Positions 6,342 to 17,907 are shown, numbered from the stretch's first letter. The stretch: DNA of 64,000 bases from Adlercreutzia shanghongiae (GCF_035830635.1 NZ_JAYMFI010000007.1:62001-126000); one strand, 5' to 3'. A program made the numbers and translations. The notes: generated by a model from the letters alone, not told the origin.

Positions 6342-8144
6342 ATGACGGGCACCTACGAGAACGGTATCTATCGCGAGGGCGACGTGCGCCTGTCCGACCT
6401 GTCAGGCCGGCGACGCCTGCCCATCGGGCGCGACGGGTTCGCCGCGGCGGTGCAGGGGTCGGTGGTCGTCGACAAGTCCCTTCTCATCGCCGACGTGCTC
6501 GACAGCTCCGCCGCCGTCACGCTGTTTTGCCGCCCGCGCCGTTTCGGCAAGTCGCTGAACATGACCATGCTCAAGTCCTTCTTCGAGATACCCCCGGCGA
6601 GCGACCCGAACGCCGAGGACGCTGCCTATCTCTTCGAGGGCCTTTCCATCTGGGATGCCGACGGCGGCCGCTACCGCGAGCACCAGGGCGCCTATCCCGT
6701 CATATACATCAGCTTCAACCCGGTGAAGAAGCAGAACTGGGAAGATGCCAAGAATGCTCTACGCCAATTGATCGTATGGGAATACATCCGCCATGGGTAT
6801 CTGTCCGATAGCTCCGAGCTGAACGAGCAGGAGCGCGCGTACTTCGATCGTGTTGCGGGATGGGAGGCGACAGACGGGGACATCGAGTCTTCCCTCATCA
6901 ACCTCACTCGCTTGCTTTTCAGACACCACGGACGTCGCCCCGTCGTCCTCATCGACGAGTACGATGCGCCGGTCATGGCGGCTCGTGACAACGGGTACTA
7001 CGACGAGATGGTCTCGTTTCTCAAAGGATGGCTCACGGCGGCCCTGAAGGACGGCGGCCAGGCTCTCGCGTTCGCGTGCCTCACGGGTGTACAGCGCATC
7101 TCGAAGGAGTCCGTCTTCTCCGATTTGAACAATCTGGTGGTGAACACCTCTCTCAACACCAAGTACGACGAGCGCTACGGCTTCACGGAAGACGAGGTGC
7201 GCGCGCTGGCCAATTACCTGGGCCAAGCCGCCCATTTCCCCGAGATGCGCCAATGGTACGACGGCTACCGCTTCGGCTCGGTGGATGTGTACAACCCTTG
7301 GAGCGTGCTCAACTACTTCGACAACGATTGCGAGTGCGCGCCCTATTGGGGCAACACGTCTTCCAACGCGCCCATCGCGGCCATGGTGCGCGGGGGAGAC
7401 GCGCGGCTGATGAGGAAGGTGTACGGGCTGCTTAATGCGGGCGGCTCCGTGGAGGCCGCCCTCGATCTTTCGGTTGTGTTCGGGGACTTGGACGCCCGAC
7501 CCGAGGCCCTCTGGTCCCTTTTGTACCTTGCCGGCTATCTGACCACCGACGATACGGAGCAGCCCAACTCCAAGGACGTCGTGCGACGGCTGCGCATCCC
7601 CAATTTGGAAATTGCGTCCCTGTACCGCAGCGAGGTCATCGACCGCTTCGCGCAGATCGCCGGAGGCCGCGACTGCCTCATCGATCTTCACCGCGCGCTG
7701 GTCGATGGGGATGCTGGCGCGCTCGCCGAGGAGCTGGAGGGCGTTCTCCTGAACGCGGCGAGCTGCTACGACCTAACGAGCGAGAACAGCTACCACATGC
7801 TGTTGGTGGGGCTTTTGTTCGGCGCGACCGGCTACGGGAACCCGGTCTCGAACCGCGAGGCGGGGCGCGGGCGCTTCGGCATCCGCCTCGCTCCCGAGCG
7901 GGCGGGGCTGCCCGCTATCACCCTGGAGCTGAAGTTCGAGCGCGGCGCCGGGGCGGAGCGCCTGGAGGCGCTGGCCGCCGAGGCCCTGGCCCAGATAGAG
8001 GCGCTGGCCGCCGAGGCCCTGGCCCAGATAGAGGCGCGGGCCTACGACGCGGAGGTGGCCGGAAGCAGTGCGGGCAGCCTGCGCTACGGCATCGCCTTCT
8101 CCGGCAAATCGCTGGCCGTGGCCACAGGTCGCAGGTCGTTGTAG
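6342..8144 (+). CDS. AAA-ATPase-like protein with C-terminal PD-(D/E)XK nuclease-like domain
   Basis: A 600-residue member of a family common in gut anaerobes (AAA-ATPase_like domain followed by a PD-(D/E)XK-superfamily domain). Seen: FVVDK-type N-terminal segment (VVVDKSLLI, 42-49), an atypical Walker A RPRRFGKSLNM (64-74), a Walker B-like LIDEYDAP (203-210), WYDGYRFG in the central region, and the nuclease-like core LELKF with E529 and K531. Its cellular role is not established; links to mobile DNA or defence are speculative. The ATG at 6342 follows GAGAAAGGCGGCGG; a longer frame upstream runs through the promoter and is rejected. A 33-base perfect tandem duplication adds eleven residues beside the nuclease core. 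It sits as an accessory gene inside the pyr cluster. Confidence 0.85.
   Translation: MTGTYENGIYREGDVRLSDLSGRRRLPIGRDGFAAAVQGSVVVDKSLLIADVLDSSAAVTLFCRPRRFGKSLNMTMLKSFFEIPPASDPNAEDAAYLFEGLSIWDADGGRYREHQGAYPVIYISFNPVKKQNWEDAKNALRQLIVWEYIRHGYLSDSSELNEQERAYFDRVAGWEATDGDIESSLINLTRLLFRHHGRRPVVLIDEYDAPVMAARDNGYYDEMVSFLKGWLTAALKDGGQALAFACLTGVQRISKESVFSDLNNLVVNTSLNTKYDERYGFTEDEVRALANYLGQAAHFPEMRQWYDGYRFGSVDVYNPWSVLNYFDNDCECAPYWGNTSSNAPIAAMVRGGDARLMRKVYGLLNAGGSVEAALDLSVVFGDLDARPEALWSLLYLAGYLTTDDTEQPNSKDVVRRLRIPNLEIASLYRSEVIDRFAQIAGGRDCLIDLHRALVDGDAGALAEELEGVLLNAASCYDLTSENSYHMLLVGLLFGATGYGNPVSNREAGRGRFGIRLAPERAGLPAITLELKFERGAGAERLEALAAEALAQIEALAAEALAQIEARAYDAEVAGSSAGSLRYGIAFSGKSLAVATGRRSL
7968..8033 (+). 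repeat. 33-base perfect tandem duplication inside the AAA-ATPase gene
   Basis: Two identical head-to-tail copies, 7968-8000 and 8001-8033, each encoding ALAAEALAQIE (residues 543-553 and 554-564). The reading frame is kept. Confidence 0.97.
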
Positions 8145-8286
8145 GTCGCGGCGCCATTCGGCTGCGGTCTTCGGTTGCGACGGCTGTTGGCGGATGCGCG
8201 CCGTTGAACCCAGCTCCAGTGCCGCTTACTTTTGTGCAGATGCATACTCTGGAGGGTACTCTATGCTCAATTTTGACCTTTAACGG

Positions 8287-8375
8287 ACGGTACTGAGAGA
8301 CCGGCAAGGTGCGATGAGCGAACTTTATCTTGTGCGCGTGCGAGCGCTCCCGTCCAAGGCGGGAGCGCTTTTTTC
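8287..8375 (+). promoter_or_regulatory. Second PyrR-responsive attenuator, upstream of carA
   Basis: ACTGAGAGACCGGCAAGG (within 8287-8313) closely parallels the binding loop before pyrR. It is followed by a strong intrinsic terminator: AGCGCTCCCG (8343-8352) with CGGGAGCGCT (8360-8369) and a run of T to 8374. The leader lies directly before carA, so carbamoyl-phosphate synthesis is expected to answer to the same regulator as pyrRBC. I see no clean promoter hexamer pair; TTGTGC near 8233 and TACTCT near 8258 are a weak candidate. Confidence 0.75.
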
Positions 8376-8422
8376 ATGGGCGCGCAGGCGAGGGCGAGCA
8401 GGTCGCGGAAAGGACGGAACCC

Positions 8423-9775
8423 TTGAGCAAGATTGCGGAAAAGCTGCGGGCGGCCACGGCGAAGCCGGCGGGAGCGCCGGCGCTGCTCGTGCTGGAGGAC
8501 GGCGCGGTGTTCGCCGGCACCTCCTGCGGCGCGCCCGGCGAGGCGTTCGGGGAGGTCTGCTTCAACACCTCCTTGGAAGGCTATTTGGAAATCGTCACCG
8601 ACCCCTCTTATGCGGGGCAGATCGTGGCGCTGACCTATCCGCAGGTGGGCAACTACGGGGTGAACGCCGACGACGCCCAGGCGGAGAGGCCGGCCCTGCG
8701 GGCGCTCGTGGTGCGCGATATGTGCCCCACACCCTCCAGCTGGCGCAGCCAGGAGAGCCTCGGCGACTACCTTGGGCGCGAGGGGGTCGTGGCCATCGAG
8801 GGCGTGGACACCCGGGCGCTCGTGCGCCACATCCGCGATGCCGGCGCCCAGCGGGCCGTCGTCTCCACCACGGATGCGGATGCTGCGTCGCTGCTCGAGA
8901 AGGTGCGCAAAAGCCCGACGCTCGTGGGCGAGAACTTGGCCGCCGGCGTTTCCTGCGGCGGCAGCTATTCCTACGGCGTCGCGGACCTGCCCGCTTCCCA
9001 CGACTTCGCCCTGGCCGCGCCGGCCGACCCCCGCTTCAAGGTGGTCGTCTACCACTGTGGCGTGAAGCGCTCCATCTTAGACGGCCTGGTGGCCTCAGGC
9101 TGCGAGCTTGTCGTAGTGCCCTGGGACACCCCGGCCGAAGAGGTGCTGGCCCTGGACCCCGACGGCGTCTTCCTCTCCAACGGCCCGGGCGATCCGGAGG
9201 CGGTGGAGGAGACCTACCGCGCGGCAGAGAAGCTGCTGGGCCGCGTGCCGCTGTTCGGCATCTGCCTAGGGCACCAGATGATGGCCAAGGCCGCAGGAGC
9301 AAAGATCGACAAGCTGAAGTTCGGCCACCACGGCGGCAACCACCCGGTGCAGAACCTGCTCACCGGGCGGGTGGAGGTCACGGCCCAGAACCACGGCTTC
9401 TGCCCCCGCTTCCAGAGCCTGGGGGCGCTGGTGCCCGAGCTTTCCGGCGGGGCGACCGAGCACGTGGATGACTTGCGGGAATGGGGCTACCGCAACATCG
9501 CCCCCGTCGTGGACAACGAACGCTTCGGGCGCATCCGGCTCACCCACGTGAACCTCGACGACGGCACCGCCGAGGGCTTCGCCTTCCTGGACGTGCCGGC
9601 CGTGAGCGTGCAGTACCACCCGGAGGCGGCCCCCGGCCCCACCGACGCCCACTACCTGTTCGGTGCCTTCGCGCGCCTCATGGAGGGCCGCGCGGACTAT
9701 CTGGATATCGACATCGCGACCGACCGCCTGTCCGGTTGGAAGTTCGGAAGCACCGCGGAAGGGGAGGTGGCGTAA
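8423..9775 (+). CDS. carA: Carbamoyl-phosphate synthase small (glutamine amidotransferase) chain
   Basis: Hydrolyses glutamine and passes ammonia to CarB. The class I amidotransferase triad is visible: C281 in FGICLGHQ and H399, E401 in YHPEA. The TTG at 8423 is preferred: it has AAAGGA upstream, whereas an open frame further 5' would run through the attenuator's terminator. The product (450 residues) is longer than the usual 360-385. Part of the excess is an insertion of about 30 residues between NHGF (323-326) and the conserved THVN (374 on), where most homologues have a short link. It abuts carB without a gap. Confidence 0.95.
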   Translation: MSKIAEKLRAATAKPAGAPALLVLEDGAVFAGTSCGAPGEAFGEVCFNTSLEGYLEIVTDPSYAGQIVALTYPQVGNYGVNADDAQAERPALRALVVRDMCPTPSSWRSQESLGDYLGREGVVAIEGVDTRALVRHIRDAGAQRAVVSTTDADAASLLEKVRKSPTLVGENLAAGVSCGGSYSYGVADLPASHDFALAAPADPRFKVVVYHCGVKRSILDGLVASGCELVVVPWDTPAEEVLALDPDGVFLSNGPGDPEAVEETYRAAEKLLGRVPLFGICLGHQMMAKAAGAKIDKLKFGHHGGNHPVQNLLTGRVEVTAQNHGFCPRFQSLGALVPELSGGATEHVDDLREWGYRNIAPVVDNERFGRIRLTHVNLDDGTAEGFAFLDVPAVSVQYHPEAAPGPTDAHYLFGAFARLMEGRADYLDIDIATDRLSGWKFGSTAEGEVA

Positions 9776-12991
<3,216 letters not shown>

Positions 12992-13027
12992 AAAGCCACT
13001 GTGTGCCATCCTGCGCTCGGGTCGCCG

Positions 13028-13117
13028 TGTCATCCTGAGCGGAGGCCGAAGACAGGAGTCGAAGGATCCCTCCTGCCCGGAAGATCCTTCGACTCGCTTC
13101 GCTCGCTCAGGATGACA
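13028..13117. repeat. Long interrupted inverted repeat between carB and the toxin gene
   Basis: TGTCATCCTGAGC (13028-13040) is the exact inverse of GCTCAGGATGACA (13105-13117), and inside them GAGTCGAAGGATC (13056-13068) is the exact inverse of GATCCTTCGACTC (13083-13095). A second, imperfect pair follows at 13155-13166 / 13178-13191 (GTCGCTCGGGAT). The region separates convergent carB and toxin genes, and may act as a two-way transcription stop or be a REP-like repeat. Confidence 0.85.
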
Positions 13118-13201
13118 TGGGGTGTTTTTGCTCTCGGGATGGAACGGGGCGCCTGTCGCTCGGGATGACGCGGGGCGATCCCGAGCGAGACGACCCGCCC
13201 C

Positions 13202-13657
13202 TTATTCCGACGGCAGCGTTTCCCAGCCGTAGACTATATCTGCCGGCTTAAAGAGGTCAACGAACTCGGTAGGGGAGAGAACGGGTACGGGAGACTTCTC
13301 GAAGTCGCGGCCGTTGCGAGTGACAATGAAGTCGACGCCCGTGCGATGCGCAGAATAGGCAATGAGGTCGTCCTCGTAGTCGCGGTGTTCGTGCTCATAG
13401 GCAGCGAGGCAATCGGCGGACGTGGTGTCGGCGATGGAAAAAAGCTGCAGCAAGTCTCCGAAGGCCTTCCGGGCATCAGCCGCGTTCATGAGCTTTCGTG
13501 CCGTGAGCAGATAGCGAATAGAGGGCGTCGAGCACGCGGGAAGCCAAAGCTTGAAGTCGCGCAACAGAGCAACGTCGACAGCGGTGAAAGCGGCTTTAAA
13601 GTCATCAGTGTCAGTGAACAGGTCGATGACGACATTGGTGTCGAAGAGGATGTTCAT
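13202..13657 (-). CDS. PIN-domain toxin of a type II toxin-antitoxin module
   Basis: A 151-residue PIN-domain protein, presumed ribonuclease that inhibits growth when free of antitoxin. The N-terminal MNILFDTNVVIDLF carries the first metal-binding aspartate, and EDDLIAYSAH and TRNGRDF match the later acidic and terminal conserved segments of VapC-like proteins. The start at 13657 overlaps the antitoxin stop as ATGA, showing coupled translation; a longer frame upstream merely reads into the antitoxin. The RNA target is unknown. It lies in an accessory insert between carB and pyrK. Confidence 0.85.
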   Translation of the reverse strand: MNILFDTNVVIDLFTDTDDFKAAFTAVDVALLRDFKLWLPACSTPSIRYLLTARKLMNAADARKAFGDLLQLFSIADTTSADCLAAYEHEHRDYEDDLIAYSAHRTGVDFIVTRNGRDFEKSPVPVLSPTEFVDLFKPADIVYGWETLPSE

Positions 13658-13980
13658 TGCGCACCGCCGTGCTTCTCGAGAAGATGCTCGCGCCAATCCT
13701 CGCGCCAGTCGTGATCCTTCGGTGCGATGGGGGGCTCAAGAGAATCAGGCGTCGGGCGCGATGCGCCGACCATGGCCCGCAAAAGCCTTCGCTTTCCCTG
13801 GATGTCATCGCGAGGAGCTGCATCAGCGAGAAAATCTGGAACTTGCTGGCTCCGCTCGAGTTCGCAGAACAACTGCCGCACCGCTTCGGAAACGCTGATG
13901 CGACGCTTGGCGAGCACTTGCATTCCATGCTCTTTCAGCTCTTCAGGAAGCCGTATGTTCAATGTAGCTGTTGCGCCCAT
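13654..13980 (-). CDS. RelB/DinJ-like ribbon-helix-helix antitoxin
   Basis: A 108-residue partner of the PIN toxin. The N-terminus ATLNIRLPEELKEHG followed by SVSEAVRQLFCEL is a ribbon-helix-helix DNA-binding domain of the RelB/DinJ kind; the acidic and tryptophan-containing C-terminus would cap the toxin. The ATG at 13980 has AAAGGAGGT eight bases upstream, so the longer frame to 14001 is rejected. A palindrome in its promoter fits autoregulation by the dimer. A RelB-like antitoxin with a PIN toxin is a known mixed pairing. Confidence 0.82.
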   Translation of the reverse strand: MGATATLNIRLPEELKEHGMQVLAKRRISVSEAVRQLFCELERSQQVPDFLADAAPRDDIQGKRRLLRAMVGASRPTPDSLEPPIAPKDHDWREDWREHLLEKHGGAQ

Positions 13981-14003
13981 AGGTACCTCCTTTGCTGTCA
14001 AAC

Positions 14004-14032
14004 ACTATACTGCATTACGTAATGCAAGTAAA
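14004..14032 (-). promoter_or_regulatory. Toxin-antitoxin promoter with palindromic operator in its spacer
   Basis: On the reverse strand TTTACT (14032-14027) and TATAGT (14009-14004) are 17 bases apart. The spacer is almost filled by the perfect palindrome GCATTACGTAATGC (14012-14025), a likely operator of the antitoxin. Confidence 0.7.
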
Positions 14033-14129
14033 GAGGATGTCCGTGCGCCTTTGGATGCAGTAACCTCAGCTTTTTATGCGTTAGAATGTCAGGCAACGTG
14101 TGATTTCCGCTGACGCGACAGGAGAGCCT

Positions 14130-14924
14130 ATGACGCTTTGCAATGAGAACGCGCCCATTCTGGTGAACGAAGAGATGGGGTGCAAAATCTGGCTCATGAC
14201 GGTGCGCGCGCCGGAAATCGCGGCCACGGCCCGTCCCGGCCAGTTCGTGCACGTGAAGATTCCCGGCATGGAGGGCCACATCCTGCGCCGGCCCCTCGGC
14301 ATCTACGCCGCCGACCGGGAGGCGGGCACGGTCGACATGATGTATCAGGTGCTCGGTTTCGGCACCGAGCATATGACCGAGCTTGCCGCGGGCGATGCGG
14401 TGGAGATGATCGGCCCCACCGGTCGCGGGTGGGAGGTGCCCGAGGGCTGCAAGCGCGCCCTCGTCGTGGCCGGCGGCGTGGGAAGCGCGCCTCTGTATCC
14501 CCTCGTCGAGGAGCTGGTGGCGCGCGGTGTGGACGTGTCGGCCGTCCTCGGCGCCTCCACTATCGACGCGCTGGTGGCCCGCGAGCGCTACGGCGCCGCC
14601 CTCGGCTGCGAGCCGGTCTGCTCTACCGACGACGGTACCTTCGGGCACGCGGGCTTCTGCACGCCCTTGGTGGAAGAGGCCCTGCGCGAGGCCGCCGCAT
14701 CCGGCGAGCTGTTCGACTACGTCGCCTGCTGCGGCCCCGAGCCGCTGATGCGCCTGGTGGCCTCCATGGCCGAGGAGGCCGGCGTGTTCTGCGAGGTGTC
14801 GCTCGAGCGCCGCATGGCGTGCGGCGTGGGCGCCTGCCTGTCGTGCGTGGTGGATACCGTCGACGGCAAAAAGAGGGCTTGCGTGGACGGCCCGGTGTTC
14901 CCTTCGAAGAAGGTGGTGTGGTAA
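14130..14924 (+). CDS. pyrK: Dihydroorotate dehydrogenase electron-transfer subunit
   Basis: FAD and [2Fe-2S] subunit that moves electrons from PyrD to NAD+. At 264 residues it has the ferredoxin-reductase layout: an FAD-binding RRPLGIY segment, an NAD-binding GGVGSAPLYPLV region and a C-terminal iron-sulfur cluster site with C231, C236, C239 and C251. The ATG at 14130 follows ACAGGAGAG; a slightly longer frame from a GTG at 14100 has no such site. pyrD begins on the last base of its stop, so the two subunits are translated together. Confidence 0.94.
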   Translation: MTLCNENAPILVNEEMGCKIWLMTVRAPEIAATARPGQFVHVKIPGMEGHILRRPLGIYAADREAGTVDMMYQVLGFGTEHMTELAAGDAVEMIGPTGRGWEVPEGCKRALVVAGGVGSAPLYPLVEELVARGVDVSAVLGASTIDALVARERYGAALGCEPVCSTDDGTFGHAGFCTPLVEEALREAAASGELFDYVACCGPEPLMRLVASMAEEAGVFCEVSLERRMACGVGACLSCVVDTVDGKKRACVDGPVFPSKKVVW

Positions 14925-15856
14925 TGAGCCGAGAGCCCCATGCAACCAACGTGAATACGGCCGTCAACCTGGGCGGCCTCGCCATGAAGAATCCCGTCAC
15001 CGTGGCCTCGGGCACCTTCGGGGCCGGCATGGAGTACCACGACTTCGTGAACGTCGCCACCCTCGGCGCCGTCACCACCAAGGGCGTGTCTCTGAACGGC
15101 TGGGAGGGCAACGCCAGCCCCCGCATCGCCGAGACCGCTTCGGGCATGTTGAACTCCATCGGCCTTCAGAACCCCGGCGTGCAGCATTTGAAGGACATTG
15201 AGCTTCCCTGGCTTGAGTCCATCGGCGCCACCACCATCGTGAACGTATCGGGCCACAGCTTCGACGAGTACGTCTCGGTCATCGAGGCTTTGGAAGAGGC
15301 GCCAGTGGACGCCTACGAGGTGAACATCTCGTGCCCGAACGTGGACGCCGGCGGCATGACCATGGGCTGCCATGTTCCCAGCGTGGAGAAGGTGGTGGGC
15401 ATGTGCCGCGCGGCCACCAAGCGCCCGCTCATCGTGAAGCTCACGCCGAACGTCACCGACGTGGCCGAGATTGCCCGGGCCGCCGAGGCGGCCGGAGCCG
15501 ATGCCATCTCGCTCATCAACACGCTTCTGGGCATGGCCGTAGACGCGCGCACCCGCACCCCGAAGCTCGCCCGCGTGGTGGGCGGCTTCTCGGGGCCTGC
15601 GGTGAAGCCCGTGGCCCTGCGCATGGTGTGGCAGGTGGCCGGCGCGGTGTCGGTGCCCGTGCTCGGCATGGGCGGCATCTCCACCGGCGAGGATGCCGTG
15701 GAGTTCATGCTGGCCGGCGCCACCGCCGTGGCCGTGGGCACGGCGAACTTCGCGAACCCCGCTGCCACGGTGGACGTCATCGACGGCATCATCGACTACT
15801 GCGAATCCCAGGGCGTCTCCGACGTCAACGAGCTCATTGGAGGTCTTCTGTGCTAA
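14924..15856 (+). CDS. pyrD: Dihydroorotate dehydrogenase B (NAD+), catalytic subunit
   Basis: FMN enzyme oxidising dihydroorotate to orotate; with PyrK it forms the class 1B, NAD-linked enzyme suited to anaerobes. The 310-residue TIM barrel shows NPVTVASGTFG, the FMN/substrate segment NISCPNVDAGG with the active-site cysteine, and GMGGISTGEDAVEF for phosphate binding. The ATG overlaps the pyrK stop by one base and the gene overlaps pyrF by seven. Confidence 0.96.
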   Translation: MSREPHATNVNTAVNLGGLAMKNPVTVASGTFGAGMEYHDFVNVATLGAVTTKGVSLNGWEGNASPRIAETASGMLNSIGLQNPGVQHLKDIELPWLESIGATTIVNVSGHSFDEYVSVIEALEEAPVDAYEVNISCPNVDAGGMTMGCHVPSVEKVVGMCRAATKRPLIVKLTPNVTDVAEIARAAEAAGADAISLINTLLGMAVDARTRTPKLARVVGGFSGPAVKPVALRMVWQVAGAVSVPVLGMGGISTGEDAVEFMLAGATAVAVGTANFANPAATVDVIDGIIDYCESQGVSDVNELIGGLLC

Positions 15857-16578
15857 CGTCTTTCGACACCATTCCCGCCCGTGACCGCGTCATCGTCGCG
15901 CTCGACTGCGACGCCTGGGAGGCCATTGCGCTGGCCGACAAGCTGGAGGGCCACGCGAAGTGGCTGAAGATCGGCATGACGCTGTACTACGCCGAGGGCC
16001 CGGCCATCGTGAAGATGTTCAAGCGCCGCGGCTTCAACGTCTTCCTCGACCTGAAGTTCCACGACATCCCGCACCAGGTGCAGGGTGCGGCCCGCTCGGC
16101 CGCCGCGAGCGGCGCCGACATGCTCACCATGCACACCGTGGGAGGCGTGGCCATGATGGAGGCCGGCCAGCGCGGTGCCGTGGAGGGGGCGGGCGAATAT
16201 GGCGGCCCGGTGCCCGCCACCCTCGGCATCACCGTGCTCACCTCCATGAGCCCCGAGGCCCTGGCGGCCACGGGCGTGGCGCGTCCTCTGCCCGAGCAGG
16301 TGGCGGCGCTCGCGGCCCAAACGGCCGAGGCGGGCATCTCGGGCGTGGTGGCCTCGCCCCAGGAGGCGGCCGCCCTGCGCGAGCTTCTGGGGCCTGAGGC
16401 CTACATCGTCACCCCCGGCGTGCGCCCGGCCGGCGCCGCGCTCGGCGACCAGAGCCGCGTGGCCACGCCGGCCCAGGCGTTCGAGGCCGGCGCCTCCCAC
16501 ATCGTGGTGGGCCGCCCTATTACCGAGGCGCCCGACCCAGTGGCCGCCTTCGATGCCATCGCGGCGGAATTGGAGTAA
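15850..16578 (+). CDS. pyrF: Orotidine-5'-phosphate decarboxylase
   Basis: Decarboxylates OMP to UMP, the last step of the pathway. A 242-residue TIM barrel with VALDCD at the N-terminus, the catalytic LDLKFHDIPHQV segment, TMHTVGG, and the phosphate-binding VTPGVRPAG and VVGRPIT. The GTG at 15850 has GGAGG seven bases upstream and lies inside the end of pyrD. pyrE, the enzyme for the preceding step, is not in the window. Confidence 0.95.
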   Translation: MLTSFDTIPARDRVIVALDCDAWEAIALADKLEGHAKWLKIGMTLYYAEGPAIVKMFKRRGFNVFLDLKFHDIPHQVQGAARSAAASGADMLTMHTVGGVAMMEAGQRGAVEGAGEYGGPVPATLGITVLTSMSPEALAATGVARPLPEQVAALAAQTAEAGISGVVASPQEAAALRELLGPEAYIVTPGVRPAGAALGDQSRVATPAQAFEAGASHIVVGRPITEAPDPVAAFDAIAAELE

Positions 16579-16629
16579 GCTCCAAGCGTAATTGCTGCCT
16601 AAAAATGACCCGTATACGGCCAACAAATA

Positions 16630-16643
16630 GGGAGAAATCCCGC
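16630..16643 (+). promoter_or_regulatory. GCGGGA-AAAT-CCCGC type quasi-palindrome before mihF
   Basis: GGGAGAAATCCCGC lies 27 bases before the -35 box of mihF. Closely similar cores occur at 19296-19309, 24453-24467 (inverse), 24547-24564 and 58005-58019, all between genes. Confidence 0.35.
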
Positions 16644-16670
16644 AATTATTGATTCCGCGTAAATTACGTG

Positions 16671-16698
16671 TTGATTCCTCATCAATGCATGGTACTAT
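16671..16698 (+). promoter_or_regulatory. Promoter of the mihF-gmk-rpoZ-thiI series
   Basis: TTGATT (16671-16676) and TACTAT (16693-16698) with a 16-base spacer, about 33 bases before the mihF start. Confidence 0.6.
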
Positions 16699-16730
16699 GC
16701 CCTCAGCCCGAACCGGAAGGAGAACAGAAA

Positions 16731-17042
16731 ATGGCAATTCCCCAACTCAGCCCTGAGGCCCGCGCCGAGGCTCTTGAGAAGGCAAAGGCTGCACGCATCA
16801 AGCGGGCGGAGGTTCGTGAAGAGCTGAAGACTGGCAAACTCACCGTCGCCCAGGTTCTCGATATGCGCGATGACCCCGTTGTGGGCCGCATGAAGATCTC
16901 CACGCTCATCGAGACGCTGCCCGGCTATGGCAAGGCCAAGGCCGAGCGCATCATGAAGGAGCTGCAGATTGCCGAGAGCCGTCGCATCCGCGGCATCGGC
17001 GAGCGCCAGCGCGAGGCTCTGCTCGCTCGTCTTTCCAAGTAA
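16731..17042 (+). CDS. mihF: Actinobacterial integration host factor (mIHF)
   Basis: A 103-residue DNA-binding, nucleoid-associated protein unrelated to the alpha/beta IHF of proteobacteria. RAEVREELKTGKLTVAQVL and the helix-two-turn-helix region LIETLPGYGKAKAERIMKEL match the mIHF family, and the gene stands directly before gmk and rpoZ as in Mycobacterium. The ATG at 16731 follows GGAAGGAGAACAG. The family is known to bend DNA and support phage integration; in the cell it is thought to organise the chromosome. Confidence 0.92.
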   Translation: MAIPQLSPEARAEALEKAKAARIKRAEVREELKTGKLTVAQVLDMRDDPVVGRMKISTLIETLPGYGKAKAERIMKELQIAESRRIRGIGERQREALLARLSK

Positions 17043-17064
17043 GCAACTTAGGGCAAAGGAATAC

Positions 17065-17628
17065 ATGAGACACGGAAACCTGTTCGTCATCAGCGGTCCT
17101 TCGGGGACCGGCAAGGGAACACTTATAGCGCGGCTTCTCAAAGAAGTGCCCGACGCTTGGTTATCGGTCTCGGCCACAACGCGGCGCCCTCGTCCCGGTG
17201 AGGAAGAGGGCGTCAGCTATTACTTCCTCACAAGCGAGGAGTTCGCCGCTTTGGCCGATGAGGGGGGCTTTCTGGAATGGGCCTCCTATGCCGGCAACTG
17301 CTACGGCACGCCGCGCGCCTCGGTGGAGCGCGAGATGGCCGAGGGCCGCCAGGTCATCCTCGAGATCGAGGTACAGGGGGCCCTTCAAGTGCGGGAGAAG
17401 ATGCCCGAGGCGCACCTCGTCTTCATCGAGCCGCCCTCGCTGGAAGAGCTGGAGCGCCGCCTGCGCGGGCGCGGGACCGAGACCGATGACGTGGTGGAAA
17501 AGCGCATGCTCACCGCTTTGGTGGAACTTTCCCAAAAAATGGAGTATGATTATCGGCTTGTGAACGACGATTTGGATGAGGCCACTCGCCAGCTCGTCGC
17601 TTACGTCAACGAAATCGCCGAGCAATAG
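17065..17628 (+). CDS. gmk: Guanylate kinase
   Basis: Phosphorylates GMP to GDP. The 187-residue protein begins with the P-loop SGPSGTGKGT (residues 10-19) and has the GMP-binding segment SATTRRPRPGEEEGVSYYF and EIEVQGALQV of the family. The ATG at 17065 is chosen because AAAGGA precedes it and because it gives normal length; the longer frame overlaps mihF. It lies 22 bases after mihF and 18 before rpoZ. Confidence 0.96.
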   Translation: MRHGNLFVISGPSGTGKGTLIARLLKEVPDAWLSVSATTRRPRPGEEEGVSYYFLTSEEFAALADEGGFLEWASYAGNCYGTPRASVEREMAEGRQVILEIEVQGALQVREKMPEAHLVFIEPPSLEELERRLRGRGTETDDVVEKRMLTALVELSQKMEYDYRLVNDDLDEATRQLVAYVNEIAEQ

Positions 17629-17646
17629 TAAGAGGTTATTCGCCCT

Positions 17647-17907
17647 ATGAGCATTATCGAACCGAAAATCGACGTTCTGCTTGACCGTACCGATAACGAC
17701 CGCTTCCTGCTGTGCGCCCTGGCCTCCAAGCGCGCCCACGACATCAACGATATGATGCGCGGCCAGCGCGATCGCGCCATCCAGCTGCAGACGGCCGTGG
17801 AAATCGCCCGCGCCGCCGACACCAAGCCCTTGTCCATGGCGTTCAATGAGATCGCCCGCGGCGAGGTCTCCTACGACCCGGAGTCGATCGACGTTAAGAA
17901 CCATTAA
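17647..17907 (+). CDS. rpoZ: RNA polymerase omega subunit
   Basis: An 86-residue subunit that helps assemble RNA polymerase around beta-prime. The N-terminal KIDVLLDRTDNDRFLLCALASKRAHDIND and KPLSMAFNEIARGEVSY match omega; placement after gmk is the classic arrangement. Its stop is immediately followed by the thiI ATG. Ribosome-binding sequence AAGAGG precedes the start. Confidence 0.95.
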   Translation: MSIIEPKIDVLLDRTDNDRFLLCALASKRAHDINDMMRGQRDRAIQLQTAVEIARAADTKPLSMAFNEIARGEVSYDPESIDVKNH

